Shown piece by piece: positions 8,898 to 17,383 of a stretch of DNA of 64,000 bases (the stretch's first letter is position 1; every line of letters begins with the position of its first letter). The DNA lies in assembly GCF_036226925.1 (NCBI RefSeq), contig NZ_CP109031.1, positions 1,550,001-1,614,000 of the forward strand. The letters are read 5' to 3'. This DNA comes from Streptomyces sp. NBC_00659 (GTDB lineage Bacteria > Actinomycetota > Actinomycetes > Streptomycetales > Streptomycetaceae). The position numbers and the translations under genes were made by a program. The notes below the pieces were generated by a model. The model ran no database searches. It worked only from the letters and a program-made list of their open reading frames with translations, and was not told the origin of the DNA.

Positions 8898-9406
8898 CAG
8901 TCGCGCAGGCCGTTGAACCGGCCCTGGTGGTACAGGAGAGGGCCGCCCGCGCCCGAGTGATCGCCCAGCACGACCTCCGCCAGGACGATGCGATGGTCGC
9001 CCGCCGGCACCCGGGCCACGACACGGCACACCAGCCAGGCGAGGACGTCGTCGAGCACCGGAACTTCCTCGGGCCCCTTACGCCAACGGGTGGGCGCGCC
9101 GAACCGGTCGGCGCCACTGCGGGCGAAGGTGGCGGCCAGCTCCCGCTGGTGTTCGCCGAGCACATGCACGCCGACATGGCCGGCCTCGGATATCGCGGGC
9201 CAGCTGGAGGCGCCGGTGCCGATGCCGAACGAGACGACCGGGGGCTCGGCCGAGACCGAGGTGAGCGAGGTGGCGGTGAAACCGACGGGACCGCGGTCAC
9301 CCGAGGCGGTGATCACGGCCACACCGGCCGCGTGCCTCCGGAACACGGAGCGCAGCAGATCCGGTGAGGCGGGCCGTGGGGTACCGAGGCCGGGCATGGC
9401 CGTCAT
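8897..9406 (-). CDS. Flavin reductase family protein
   Basis: 169-aa FMN-binding split-barrel protein of the flavin reductase-like family, expected to reduce FMN or FAD with NAD(P)H for a partner monooxygenase or to act as an FMN reductase. Family features are LRSVFRRHAAGVAVITA, GFTATSLTSVSAEPPVVSFGI, HVGVHVLGEHQRELAATFA and the C-terminal PLLYHQGRF. The ATG at 9406 is chosen because AGGAC precedes it and the homology begins there. No monooxygenase is adjacent, so the partner is unknown. It is transcribed toward etfB but is separated from it by a terminator. Confidence 0.88.
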   Translation of the reverse strand: MTAMPGLGTPRPASPDLLRSVFRRHAAGVAVITASGDRGPVGFTATSLTSVSAEPPVVSFGIGTGASSWPAISEAGHVGVHVLGEHQRELAATFARSGADRFGAPTRWRKGPEEVPVLDDVLAWLVCRVVARVPAGDHRIVLAEVVLGDHSGAGGPLLYHQGRFNGLRD

Positions 9407-9648
9407 GGAGCTGTCCTTCTGCGAGAGCCGACGTGAGGTTCCCGCCGCTCGGGCGGAACCGGGGGCGGGAGACGGTCCTTGACCGGTCAACAGCCCGGAC
9501 CGCGCGCGCCGGCGGCGCGGGACGGGTCCATGCGGGCGAACTCGAGAAGAAGGCTGTGCGGCGACATACGGTCAGGCTGACGAGAGGCGGCGGGCGCAGT
9601 CAAGGGCGTACGGGCATGTGGGAGATGGCTCACCATGATCGCCGCCGG

Positions 9649-10062
9649 TCAGACGGCCTCGCCGAGCGCCGCGATGACGTCCGCCTTGCGCGGCTGCCCC
9701 GTCGCCCGCCGCACGATCCGCCCGCCGGCGTCGAGCACGAGCACGGTGGGCGTCTTGAGGATGCCGAGATCGCGTACGAGGTCCAGGTGGTCCTCGGCGT
9801 CGATCTCCACGTGCGACACGCCGGGGACCATGCCGGACACCTCGCCCAGTACCCGCCGGGTGGCCCGGCAGGGGGCACAGAAGGCGCTGGAGAACTGCAC
9901 GAGCGTGGCCCGTTCCCCGAGCGCCTGACCCAGCTCCGCCGCGCCGAGCCGCTTTCCGCCGTCGCGCCCGCTCACCCGCACCCTCCCGCTCCGCCACCGG
10001 TGCAGCACTCCGTAGACGCTCGCCGCCGCGAGCACCGCCACGCACACCACAAGTCCGTTCAT
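9649..10062 (-). CDS. Thioredoxin-like protein, membrane-anchored
   Basis: 137-aa thioredoxin-fold protein with an N-terminal hydrophobic anchor (LVVCVAVLAAASVYGVLH) and the redox motif CAPC in VQFSSAFCAPCRATRRVL; the cis-proline loop is LKTPTVLVLD. It probably reduces disulfides at the membrane. The start at 10062 (MNGLVV) fits the hydrophobic segment; an ATG at 10077 is possible. It is divergent from a DUF4395 membrane protein, a recurrent actinobacterial pair that may exchange electrons, since DUF4395 has its own cysteines. A sigma-R-like promoter may overlap the start. Confidence 0.88.
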   Translation of the reverse strand: MNGLVVCVAVLAAASVYGVLHRWRSGRVRVSGRDGGKRLGAAELGQALGERATLVQFSSAFCAPCRATRRVLGEVSGMVPGVSHVEIDAEDHLDLVRDLGILKTPTVLVLDAGGRIVRRATGQPRKADVIAALGEAV

Positions 10063-10070
10063 CCCTTGAA

Positions 10071-10133
10071 CAAGCATTCACGAGACCGCAAAGATTCCCG
10101 GAGTCACCCGGCGCCCCGGGTGCGGAATGCTTG
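10071..10133. promoter_or_regulatory. Divergent promoter region with mirrored CAAGCATTC arms
   Basis: CAAGCATTC (10071-10079) recurs as its reverse complement GAATGCTTG (10125-10133), 45 bp apart, between the thioredoxin and DUF4395 genes. On the minus strand GGGAAT (10094-10099) is followed after 18 nt by GCT, one base from the GTT of the sigma-R (oxidative stress) consensus GGAAT-N18-GTT. Assignment as a sigma-R promoter is tentative. Confidence 0.4.
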
Positions 10134-10137
10134 ATTC

Positions 10138-10554
10138 ATGGACATCGACACCAGAGGACCGCGGTTCGGCGCGGCGCTCACCACCGTCGTGCTGGCGGTC
10201 ACGCTGATCACGGGGAGCGTCTGGCTGCTGGCGTGGCAGACACTCGCCTTCGCCCTGGGCACCGCGGGCGGTGTGACCCGCTCGCCGTACGGCTGGGCCT
10301 TCAGGAAGGCCGTACGGCCGCGGCTCGGCCCGCCGACGGATTTCGAGCCGCCGGAGCCCCCGCGGTTCGCGCAGGCGGTCGGGCTCGCCTTCGCGGTGGT
10401 GGGCCTGATCGGCTGGACCGTGGGGCCCGCGTGGCTGGGCTCGGCGGCAACCGCGTGCGCCCTCGGCGCGGCGTTTCTCAATGCCGCGTTCGGGTACTGC
10501 CTCGGGTGTGAGATGTACCTGGTCGTACGACGCGTGACGGTTCGACCAAAGTAA
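10138..10554 (+). CDS. DUF4395 family membrane protein
   Basis: 138-aa integral membrane protein with about four hydrophobic helices and a C-terminal CLGCEMY segment. This CxxC pair near the membrane is characteristic of DUF4395, whose members are often found beside thioredoxin-like genes, as here. The role is unproven; the pairing suggests redox or disulfide relay across the membrane. The start ATG is 75 bp from the divergent thioredoxin start. Confidence 0.85.
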   Translation: MDIDTRGPRFGAALTTVVLAVTLITGSVWLLAWQTLAFALGTAGGVTRSPYGWAFRKAVRPRLGPPTDFEPPEPPRFAQAVGLAFAVVGLIGWTVGPAWLGSAATACALGAAFLNAAFGYCLGCEMYLVVRRVTVRPK

Positions 10555-10663
10555 AGGTGAATTAAAACCCCGAGGTGGATCAAGGGGCGACGTGACGAGG
10601 ATCTCGCCGTTCCATGGCACCAGGGCTGGCCACCCGTCCGTTCTTCGGGCACGATCTGCGCAT

Positions 10664-10681
10664 TGCCGTAAACCTACGGCA
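10664..10681. promoter_or_regulatory. Inverted repeat upstream of plsC-like gene
   Basis: TGCCGTA (10664-10670) and TACGGCA (10675-10681) form a perfect 7-bp inverted repeat with a 4-nt spacer, 58 bp before the acyltransferase start. It is a candidate operator for a TetR-type lipid regulator; this is inference. Confidence 0.45.
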
Positions 10682-10739
10682 GCGTAACTTTCCCGCCGGG
10701 AGACCCCTTCCCAGGCAGAGAGAAGGGTCCACCCCGTCC

Positions 10740-11468
10740 ATGGCAGAGCTTGTCTACCGCCCCGTCGTCGGCCTCGCCCAAACGCTCTTCAAGGCGTGGG
10801 ACCTCAAGATCGACTGCAAGGGATCGGAGAACATTCCGCGCTCGGGCGGCGCCGTGCTGGTCAGTAACCACATCAGCTATCTGGACTTCATCTTCGACGG
10901 CCTGGCCGCTCTGCCGCAGAAGCGCCTGGTGCGTTTCATGGCGAAGGAGTCGGTCTTCCGGCACAAGATCTCCGGTCCGCTGATGCGGGGCATGAAGCAC
11001 ATCCCCGTGGACCGCCAGCAGGGCGAGACGGCGTACCAGCACGCGCTGGAGTCGTTGCGTTCCGGTGAGATCGTCGGCGTCTTCCCCGAAGCGACCATCT
11101 CGCAGTCGTTCACCCTGAAGAGCTTCAAGTCCGGCGCCGCGCGCATGGCCCAGGAGGCCGGCGTCCCCCTCATCCCCGTGGCCCTGTGGGGCACGCAGCG
11201 GCTGTGGACCAAGGGCCACCCGCGCAACTTCAAGCGCAGCCACACCCCGATCACCATCCGGGTCGGCGAGCCGGTGGAGGCCCCGAAGGACCAGTACGCG
11301 GGCGCCATCACCCGGCGGCTGCGCGAGCGGGTCCAGGAACTGCTCGAATCGGCCCAGCGCGCCTATCCCGTACGCCCCAAGGGGCCGGACGACACATGGT
11401 GGATGCCCGCCCACCTCGGCGGTACCGCGCCGACCCCGGAAGAGGTGCGCGCGGCCGAGGCCCGCTGA
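10740..11468 (+). CDS. 1-acyl-sn-glycerol-3-phosphate acyltransferase (PlsC-like)
   Basis: 242-aa acyltransferase of the PlsC family, which transfers an acyl group to lysophosphatidic acid in phospholipid and triacylglycerol synthesis at the inner membrane face. The catalytic motif is present as SNHISYLDF (about residues 40-48, the NHX4D box), followed by FMAKESVF, the substrate block GVFPEATIS (FPEA in place of the usual FPEG), and LIPVALWGTQRLW. The ATG at 10740 is chosen because family homology starts at once (MAELVYRPVVGLAQ); the upstream in-frame extension has no homology. An inverted repeat 58 bp upstream may be an operator. Confidence 0.9.
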   Translation: MAELVYRPVVGLAQTLFKAWDLKIDCKGSENIPRSGGAVLVSNHISYLDFIFDGLAALPQKRLVRFMAKESVFRHKISGPLMRGMKHIPVDRQQGETAYQHALESLRSGEIVGVFPEATISQSFTLKSFKSGAARMAQEAGVPLIPVALWGTQRLWTKGHPRNFKRSHTPITIRVGEPVEAPKDQYAGAITRRLRERVQELLESAQRAYPVRPKGPDDTWWMPAHLGGTAPTPEEVRAAEAR

Positions 11469-11505
11469 CCCCTCCCCCTCACCGCGAGGGACGCTTCCCC
11501 CCGCC

Positions 11506-12078
11506 TCACAGCGCGAGGGGAAGTGTCCGCAGCAGTGCCTCCCGGCCCGGGGCGGCCTTCATGGCGCCGACCACGGCCGGGTGAGGTGCGGCATACAGCT
11601 CCGGATAGTCCAGCTCGCCGTTGTCCGGGTCGGGCGTGAAGGCGAGCCGTTCGCCGTGGAGCGAGAACCGGGCGTCCACACCGGGCTTGTTGCCCCGGGG
11701 GTCCTGCCGGTGCCAGGCGCCGTCGAGACGTACGGCGACGAGACCGTGCAGCACCTCGAACTTCTGGTAGCAGAACGCGGTGGGAATGTCCTCGGCCCGC
11801 AGCAGCGCGGCCAGCGCGTGCGCCTTGGCGTGACAGATGCCCGTACGCCGCTCCAGGACGTCGGAGGCGCGCCAGGTGACCCGCGGATCGCCGGAATCGG
11901 CCGAGTGCGGGATGGTGTCCCGCACGAATGCGAACGCCGATCGCGCATAGGCATACGAGTCCACGGATCCTCTGGCGAGTCGTGCGGCTGTCTCGCGGAC
12001 GAGGGGATGACCGTGGTCGACTACCTCGTCGGCGGCCAGATAGGCGGACAGGTCGCTAGTTCTCTGGATCAGCTCCAT
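11506..12078 (-). CDS. Transglutaminase-like domain protein
   Basis: 190-aa protein of the bacterial transglutaminase-like (papain-fold) superfamily. The putative catalytic triad is visible: Cys in ERRTGICHAKAHALAALLRA, His in FEVLHGLVAV and Asp in WHRQDPRGN. It is cytoplasmic by sequence (no signal peptide). Small members may be proteases or amidases; no substrate can be inferred. The ATG at 12078 is preferred over 12105 because the homology (MELIQRTSDLSAYL) starts there. A long hairpin at 12096-12136 lies just upstream of the start. Confidence 0.82.
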   Translation of the reverse strand: MELIQRTSDLSAYLAADEVVDHGHPLVRETAARLARGSVDSYAYARSAFAFVRDTIPHSADSGDPRVTWRASDVLERRTGICHAKAHALAALLRAEDIPTAFCYQKFEVLHGLVAVRLDGAWHRQDPRGNKPGVDARFSLHGERLAFTPDPDNGELDYPELYAAPHPAVVGAMKAAPGREALLRTLPLAL

Positions 12079-12095
12079 ACCCGTAGAGCATAGGA

Positions 12096-12136
12096 ATGCG
12101 GCCACCCGAAAGCAATAACTTTTCGGATGGCCGCAT
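12096..12136. terminator. 16-bp hairpin downstream of the threonine aldolase operon
   Basis: Arms 12096-12111 and 12121-12136 pair with a single C/A mismatch around a loop of about 9 nt. It follows the 3' end of the minus-strand threonine aldolase gene and precedes the transglutaminase gene by 18 bp, so it may both end one transcript and affect the next. Confidence 0.65.
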
Positions 12137-12172
12137 ATCTATGCATGCCGTGCGGTCCTTCTGCTGGTCCTG

Positions 12173-13246
12173 CTACCGCTGAGCCATCTCTTCCTTGAGC
12201 GCCGCCACGAAACCGTCGACGTCGTCCTCGGTCGTGTCGAAGGCGCACATCCAGCGGACGTCGCCCGCGCTCTCGTCCCAGAAGTAGAAGCGGTAGCGCT
12301 TCTGCAGCCGCTCGCTCACGTCGTGCGGGAGCCGGGCGAAGACCGCGTTGGCCTGGACCGGGTAGAGGATCTCCACTCCGTGCACGGCGCGGACGCCCTC
12401 GGCGAGGCGCTGGGCCATCTCGTTGGCGTGCCGGGCGTTGCGCAGCCACAGGTCCTTGGCCAGCAGCGCCTCCAACTGCACCGATACGAAGCGCATCTTC
12501 GAGGCGAGCTGCATGGACAGCTTGCGCAGGTGCTTCATGTGGCTGACGGCGTCCTGGTTGAGGACGACGACCGCCTCGCCGAACAGCGCGCCGTTCTTGG
12601 TGCCGCCCAGCGACAGGATGTCGACGCCGACCGCGTTGGTGAACGTCCGCATCGGGACGTCCAGGGATGCGGCGGCGTTGGATATCCGGGACCCGTCCAG
12701 GTGCACCTTCATGCCGTGCGCGTGGGCGTGGTCGCAGATCGCGCGGATCTCGCCGGGCGTGTACAGCGTGCCCAGTTCGGTGCTCTGGGTGATCGAGACG
12801 ACCTGCGGCATCGCACGGTGCTCGTCGTCCCAGCCGAACGCCTGCCTGTCGATCAGTTCGGGCGTGAGCTTGCCGTCGGGCGTGGGCACCGTGAGCAGCT
12901 TGAGGCCGCCCATGCGCTCGGGGGCACCGCCCTCGTCGACGTTGATGTGCGCGCTCTCGGCGCAGATCACCGCGCCCCAGCGGTCGGTGACCGCCTGGAG
13001 CGCGACGACGTTCGCGCCGGTGCCGTTGAAGACCGGGAAGGCCTCCGCTCCGGCACCGAAGTGACTGCGGATGATCCCCTGGAGGTTCTCCGTGTACGCG
13101 TCCTCTCCGTACGCGACCTGGTGCCCGCCGTTGGCCAGAGCCAGGGCGGCGAGCACCTCGGGGTGGGTCCCCGCGTAGTTGTCGCTGGCGAAACCGCGGA
13201 CGGCCGGGTCGTGATGACGGCGGGCGTCGGTCTTCGGAGGGTTCAC
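12173..13246 (-). CDS. Low-specificity threonine aldolase
   Basis: 357-aa PLP-dependent enzyme of the beta-eliminating lyase group, cleaving L-threonine or L-allo-threonine to glycine and acetaldehyde. The family pattern is complete: FASDNYAGTHPEVLAALALAN at the N-terminus, FNGTGANVVALQ, SITQSTELGTLYT, HLDGSRISNA, and the PLP lysine in DILSLGGTKNGALFG. The GTG at 13246 overlaps the stop of the upstream SDR gene as GTGA, which indicates translational coupling; the longer in-frame reading lacks homology. It is the last gene of the DUF6421-SDR-aldolase operon. Confidence 0.93.
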   Translation of the reverse strand: MNPPKTDARRHHDPAVRGFASDNYAGTHPEVLAALALANGGHQVAYGEDAYTENLQGIIRSHFGAGAEAFPVFNGTGANVVALQAVTDRWGAVICAESAHINVDEGGAPERMGGLKLLTVPTPDGKLTPELIDRQAFGWDDEHRAMPQVVSITQSTELGTLYTPGEIRAICDHAHAHGMKVHLDGSRISNAAASLDVPMRTFTNAVGVDILSLGGTKNGALFGEAVVVLNQDAVSHMKHLRKLSMQLASKMRFVSVQLEALLAKDLWLRNARHANEMAQRLAEGVRAVHGVEILYPVQANAVFARLPHDVSERLQKRYRFYFWDESAGDVRWMCAFDTTEDDVDGFVAALKEEMAQR

Positions 13247-13998
13247 GGCTTCTCGGTCAGCCACAGGCGCTTTCCGTTCACTTCGGCGGCGGGCCGGTCC
13301 CAGACGCCGACGATGGCCTCGGCGAGTTCCGTGACGTCCGTGAAGCCCGCGAACTTCGCGTTCGGCCGCTCGGCGCGCATCGCGTCGTGCACCAACGCCT
13401 TCACCACCAGGATGGCAGCGGCGGATGTCGCGCCCTCCGCGCCCTCGGCGATGCCGGCCTTGCGGAAGTAGTCCCCCATGGCCAGGGTCCACGCCTCGGC
13501 GGCGGCCTTGGCCGCGGAGTAGGCGGCGTTGCCCGCGGTGGGGTTGCTCGCGCCGGCGGCGCTGATCAGCACGTACCGGCCGCGGTCGCTGGCCTGCAGC
13601 GCCTCGTGGAAGGCGAGCGTGGTGTGCTGCACCGTGCGGATCAGCAGGAGTTCGAGCAGGTCCCAGTCGTCGAGAACCGTCTTGGTGAAGGTCTCGCTGC
13701 CGCGCCAGCCGCCGACGAGGTGGACGAGCCCGTCCACCCGGCCGAAGTCCTTCTGGATGCGCCCGGCCCAGTCGCGGGTCGACTGGAGGTCCAGCAGATC
13801 GACGGTGTCACCGACGACGGTGGAGCCGCCGTGCGCGTAACGGGCCGCGTCCACGGCCTCCGCCAGCCGCTCCGGGTCGTTGTCCGCGCCGATCACGGTC
13901 GCGCCCGCCTCGGCGAGCCTGAGCAGTGCCGCACGGCCGGCGGGTCCACCCGCACCCGCCACCGCGATCACCGCACCGCTGAGAGCCCCGTTCCCCAT
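13243..13998 (-). CDS. SDR family oxidoreductase
   Basis: 251-aa short-chain dehydrogenase with the Rossmann motif GAGGPAG (in VIAVAGAGGPAGRAALLRL), NAG-like position LVGGWRG, and a catalytic SAAGAS ... YSAAK pattern. The ATG at 13998 has a strong AGGAGG 8 nt upstream and is preferred; a GTG at 14043 that overlaps the DUF6421 stop as GTGA would add 15 residues. It sits between DUF6421 and threonine aldolase in a tightly packed operon. The substrate is unknown; the pairing with an aldolase hints at hydroxy-amino acid or aldehyde metabolism. Confidence 0.9.
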   Translation of the reverse strand: MGNGALSGAVIAVAGAGGPAGRAALLRLAEAGATVIGADNDPERLAEAVDAARYAHGGSTVVGDTVDLLDLQSTRDWAGRIQKDFGRVDGLVHLVGGWRGSETFTKTVLDDWDLLELLLIRTVQHTTLAFHEALQASDRGRYVLISAAGASNPTAGNAAYSAAKAAAEAWTLAMGDYFRKAGIAEGAEGATSAAAILVVKALVHDAMRAERPNAKFAGFTDVTELAEAIVGVWDRPAAEVNGKRLWLTEKP

Positions 13999-14039
13999 GG
14001 TCTTCGCCTCCTGAGCAATGTTCTCGCTACCGCGGTCGG

Positions 14040-15437
14040 TCACGCGGCGACCCGCTCGGAGCCGGCCGCGGTGATGCCCTTGGTGGAGGCGATCACGTTC
14101 TTCAGCTTCTTGGAGAGCGCCTCATAGAACATGCTCAGGGGAAACTCGTCCGGAAGCACGTCGTCCACGAGCTTGCGCGGCGGCTGCGACAGGTCGAGCG
14201 CGTCCGGGCCCTTGGCCCAGCGGGAGCCCGGGTGCGGGGCGAGGTAGGTGGAGACCAGCTCGTAGGCCTTGAACCAGTGGACGAGCTTGGGGCGGTCGAT
14301 GCCGGCCCGGTAGAGGTCCTCGATCTCGGAGCACAGCTGGTTGGTGACCTGCGGGGCGCGCTGCCAGTCGATGTGCAGCTTGTTGTCGGTCCAGCGGACG
14401 ACGTCGTGCTTGTGCAGGTAGGCGAAGAGGAGCTGGCCGCCGAGACCGTCGTAGTTGCGGACACGGTCGCCGGAGACGGGGAAGCGGAACATCCGGTCGA
14501 AGAGCACCGCGTACTGCACGTCGCGGCCATGCTCGTTGCCCTCGGACTCCAGCTTCACGGCCTCCTTGAAGGCGGTGAGGTCACAGCGCAGCTCCTCCAG
14601 GCCGTACATCCAGAACGGCTGGCGCTGCTTGATCATGAAGGGGTCGAACGGCAGGTCGCCGTGGCTGTGGGTGCGGTCGTGGACCATGTCCCAGAGCACG
14701 AAGGCCTTCTCGCAGCGCTCCTGGTCGTGGACCATGGCGGCGATGTCCTCGGGCAGTTCGAGGCCCAGGGTGTCCACGGCGGCGTCGGTGACGGCGCGGA
14801 AGCGGGCGGCCTCGCGGTCGCAGAAGATCCCGCCCCAGGTGAAGCGCTCGGGTGCCTCGCGCACGGCGATCGTCTCGGGGAAGAGGACGGCGGAGTTGGT
14901 GTCGTACCCCGCGGTGAAGTCCTCGAAGGTGATGCCGCAGAACAGCGGGTTGTCGTAGCGGGTGCGCTCCAGCTCGGAGAGCCATTCGGGCCACACCATG
15001 CGCAGCACGACCGCTTCGAGGTTGCGGTCCGGGTTGCCGTTCTGGGTGTACATCGCGAAGACGACCAGGTGCTGGAGGCCGTCCTCACGGTTCGCGGCGG
15101 GCTGGAAGGCCAGCAGCGAGTCGAGGAAGTCGGGCACCTGGAAGCCGCTGTCGGCCCAGCGGCGCAGGTCCTTCACGAGCGCCTCGTGGTAGGCGACGTC
15201 GTGGGGCAGCAGCGGGGAGAGCTCGTCTATCGCCTCCGTCGCACGGCGCACGACGGCTTCGACGTCGGCGGCGGCGGGGGCGCCCTCCGCCTCGAAGTCG
15301 ATGGAGCCGTCCTTGGACTGCCAGGGCCGGATCTGCTCCACGGCAGCCTTGAGCACGGGCCATGCCGGGTGCTCCACCACCCTGGCCACGGGAGGAACCC
15401 GCTCCTCCGAACCCACCTGCACAAGAACTTCCGTCAT
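14040..15437 (-). CDS. DUF6421 family protein
   Basis: 465-aa protein of the actinobacterial family DUF6421, with no characterised member known to me. It is mostly helical, soluble, rich in aromatic residues and His (DMVHDRTHSHGDLPFDPFMIKQRQPFWMYGLEEL), with a cluster of His, Asp and Glu that could bind a metal. It heads the operon DUF6421-SDR-threonine aldolase, whose genes overlap by GTGA. A metabolic role coupled to the SDR and aldolase is plausible but not shown. Confidence 0.85.
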   Translation of the reverse strand: MTEVLVQVGSEERVPPVARVVEHPAWPVLKAAVEQIRPWQSKDGSIDFEAEGAPAAADVEAVVRRATEAIDELSPLLPHDVAYHEALVKDLRRWADSGFQVPDFLDSLLAFQPAANREDGLQHLVVFAMYTQNGNPDRNLEAVVLRMVWPEWLSELERTRYDNPLFCGITFEDFTAGYDTNSAVLFPETIAVREAPERFTWGGIFCDREAARFRAVTDAAVDTLGLELPEDIAAMVHDQERCEKAFVLWDMVHDRTHSHGDLPFDPFMIKQRQPFWMYGLEELRCDLTAFKEAVKLESEGNEHGRDVQYAVLFDRMFRFPVSGDRVRNYDGLGGQLLFAYLHKHDVVRWTDNKLHIDWQRAPQVTNQLCSEIEDLYRAGIDRPKLVHWFKAYELVSTYLAPHPGSRWAKGPDALDLSQPPRKLVDDVLPDEFPLSMFYEALSKKLKNVIASTKGITAAGSERVAA

Positions 15438-15456
15438 GTCCCATCCTCCACAGGAA

Positions 15457-15491
15457 AACCTCGCGTATGGACACCGTATGTATGCGAGGTT
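15457..15491. promoter_or_regulatory. Inverted repeat upstream of the DUF6421 operon
   Basis: AACCTCGC (15457-15464) and GCGAGGTT (15484-15491) form perfect 8-bp arms around a 19-nt spacer that contains CGTATG twice in direct repeat. It lies 20 bp upstream of the DUF6421 start, so it could be an operator or a leader hairpin. Confidence 0.5.
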
Positions 15492-15883
15492 CCGTTACGC
15501 AAGTGGGAACCCGGGAGATTATCCTGCGCACCCCCCACCTTCACCGCTCTTTTTCCTGTTCGACACCGTCGATGCGGGACATGCGCCCCAGCGTCCCGTC
15601 GGCCGACGGCTGTCGCCGCCCGCTCCTCCGGCTTCCCTCACCCTGGCGGCGCACGCGTGGCCCCGTCACGAAGGGGACCGCGGGGTCCCTTCGCGCGTCC
15701 GCACCCCGGGTGCGGCGCCCGGGAGTGGCACTCGCGCCGCGCCGTGTGAATCCGACACTCCCATTGGACGGCGTAGGAACGGGTACACAGCACAGCCAGG
15801 CCATTAGGCTGCGGCCTGGCGCGTGGCCGCCCCGCCGGAACCACGCGCGCGCCGAGCCGCCGTCGACGGAAGCGAGTCGAATC

Positions 15884-16567
15884 TTGAACTTCCTCACCAT
15901 CGGTCATCGCGGAGTGATGGGTGTCGAGCCCGAGAACACCCTCCGCTCCTTCATCGCCGCCCAGAACGCGGGCCTCGACCTCATCGAACTCGATCTGCAT
16001 CTGAGCAAGGACGGCGCCCTCGTCGTCATGCACGACGCCGACGTGGACCGTACGACCGACGGCTCGGGGCCGATCGCGGACAAGACGCTCGCGGAGCTGC
16101 GCGCGCTGGACGCGGGACACGGCGAGCGCGTCCCCGTCTTCGAGGAGGTCCTGGAGGCGGTCAGGACGCCGTTGCAGGCCGAGATCAAGGACGTGGCGGC
16201 GGCCAGGGCGCTGGCCGAGGTGATACACCGCAAGGATTTGGTCGGGCGGGTCGAGGTGTCGTCCTTCCACGACGAGGCGATCGCCGAGACCGCCCGGCTG
16301 GTGCCGGGGGTCCGTACCGCGCTGATCGCCAGCCGCTACGGCACCGACGTGGTGGACCGCGCCGTCGAGGCCGGCGCCGCGACCGTCTGCCTCAACATCC
16401 GCAGGCTGAGCCTGGAGGTCGTCGAGCACGCCCGCAAGGCCGACCTGAAGATCATCGGCTGGGTGGTGAACACCCAGGACCAGCTCCGGCTGGTACGCGC
16501 TCTGGAGCTGGACGGCGCCACGACCGACTACCCCGAGATCAAGCGCACAGGCCGCTTCACGGCGTAG
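15884..16567 (+). CDS. Glycerophosphodiester phosphodiesterase
   Basis: 227-aa TIM-barrel phosphodiesterase hydrolysing glycerophosphodiesters to glycerol-3-phosphate and an alcohol. Family motifs start at the N-terminus: GHRGVMGVEPENTLRSF (HRG plus PENT), ELDLHLSKDGALVVMHDADVDRTTDG with the Ca/Mg-binding Glu-Asp and catalytic His, then AEIKD and VNTQDQL. The proposed start is TTG at 15884, giving NFLTIGHRG directly as in family members, with GGAAG about 12 nt upstream. There is no signal peptide, so it is likely cytoplasmic. Confidence 0.88.
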   Translation: MNFLTIGHRGVMGVEPENTLRSFIAAQNAGLDLIELDLHLSKDGALVVMHDADVDRTTDGSGPIADKTLAELRALDAGHGERVPVFEEVLEAVRTPLQAEIKDVAAARALAEVIHRKDLVGRVEVSSFHDEAIAETARLVPGVRTALIASRYGTDVVDRAVEAGAATVCLNIRRLSLEVVEHARKADLKIIGWVVNTQDQLRLVRALELDGATTDYPEIKRTGRFTA

Positions 16568-16686
16568 CCGGACGAAGCGCGCCGCGGCGTCCGCGGCGAC
16601 ACGCACGGGCCGTTCGGCGAGGACGCGCCGAGCGGCCCGGCCGACGGCGGTGCGGCCTCGTCGAACGGCCCGCGCCCGGACAGGTC

Positions 16687-17229
16687 CTAGACGAGCGGCT
16701 TGACCAGCAGTTCGAAGCGCAGGTCGTCGCGCTGGGGAACACCGAAGCGCTCGTCGCCGTACGGGAAGGGCGTCATCTGTCCCGTACGGCCGTAACCGCG
16801 CCGCTCGTACCAGGCGATGAGGTCCTCGCGTACGGAGATCACGGTCATGTGCATCTCCGTGGCGCCCCACACCTCGCGGACGGTCCGCTCCGCCTCGGCG
16901 ATGATCACCTTGCCGAGCCCGCCGCCCTGGAGCGCGGGACTGACCGCGAACATGCCGAAGTACGCGTGGTCGCCGCGGTGCTCCAGCTGGCAGCAGGCGA
17001 CGAGCGCGCTGTCCCGCTCCACGGTCAGGAGCCGGCTGTCGGGTGCCTCGACGACGGCGCGGATCCCCTCGGCGTCGGTCCGCTGGCCTGCCAGGATGTC
17101 CGCTTCCGTGGTCCAGCCGACCCGACTGGAGTCCCCTCGGTACGCCGATTGGATCAGCGCGACCAGGGCGTCCACATCGCTGTCGACAGCATCTCGGAAG
17201 GTCAGTCCGGTGGCGGTGGCGGTTTCCAT
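16687..17229 (-). CDS. GNAT family N-acetyltransferase
   Basis: 180-aa acetyltransferase of the GNAT fold. The acetyl-CoA binding segment is FGMFAVSPALQGGGLGKVIIAEAER (motif A, with Q-G-G-G-L-G), followed by MTVISVREDLIAWYERRGYGRTG (motif B). The ATG at 17229 matches where homology starts; the extension to 17385 is unsupported and would run into the divergent VOC gene. The substrate amine is unknown. Confidence 0.9.
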   Translation of the reverse strand: METATATGLTFRDAVDSDVDALVALIQSAYRGDSSRVGWTTEADILAGQRTDAEGIRAVVEAPDSRLLTVERDSALVACCQLEHRGDHAYFGMFAVSPALQGGGLGKVIIAEAERTVREVWGATEMHMTVISVREDLIAWYERRGYGRTGQMTPFPYGDERFGVPQRDDLRFELLVKPLV

Positions 17230-17383
17230 GGCGGCGGTTCTCCGATCGGTGGTGCGGCGGGGCACGCCCGAGCGTAACGCGCCCCCCAGGACCGTCCGGC
17301 CGGCCGGTCGCGGGGATGCCGTCGTGCCCCGGACGGCACCACCGCGATGTGCGCACCCCACACAGGCCGTAGGCTCCGGGCGC

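Noticed and set aside
14232..15749. Long open frames antisense to real genes (for example 14232-15749, 27790-30450, 46054-48153, 61432-63471)
   Set aside because: These follow from the high GC3 of the genes on the other strand; their translations are Arg/Gly/Ala/Val-rich without domains.
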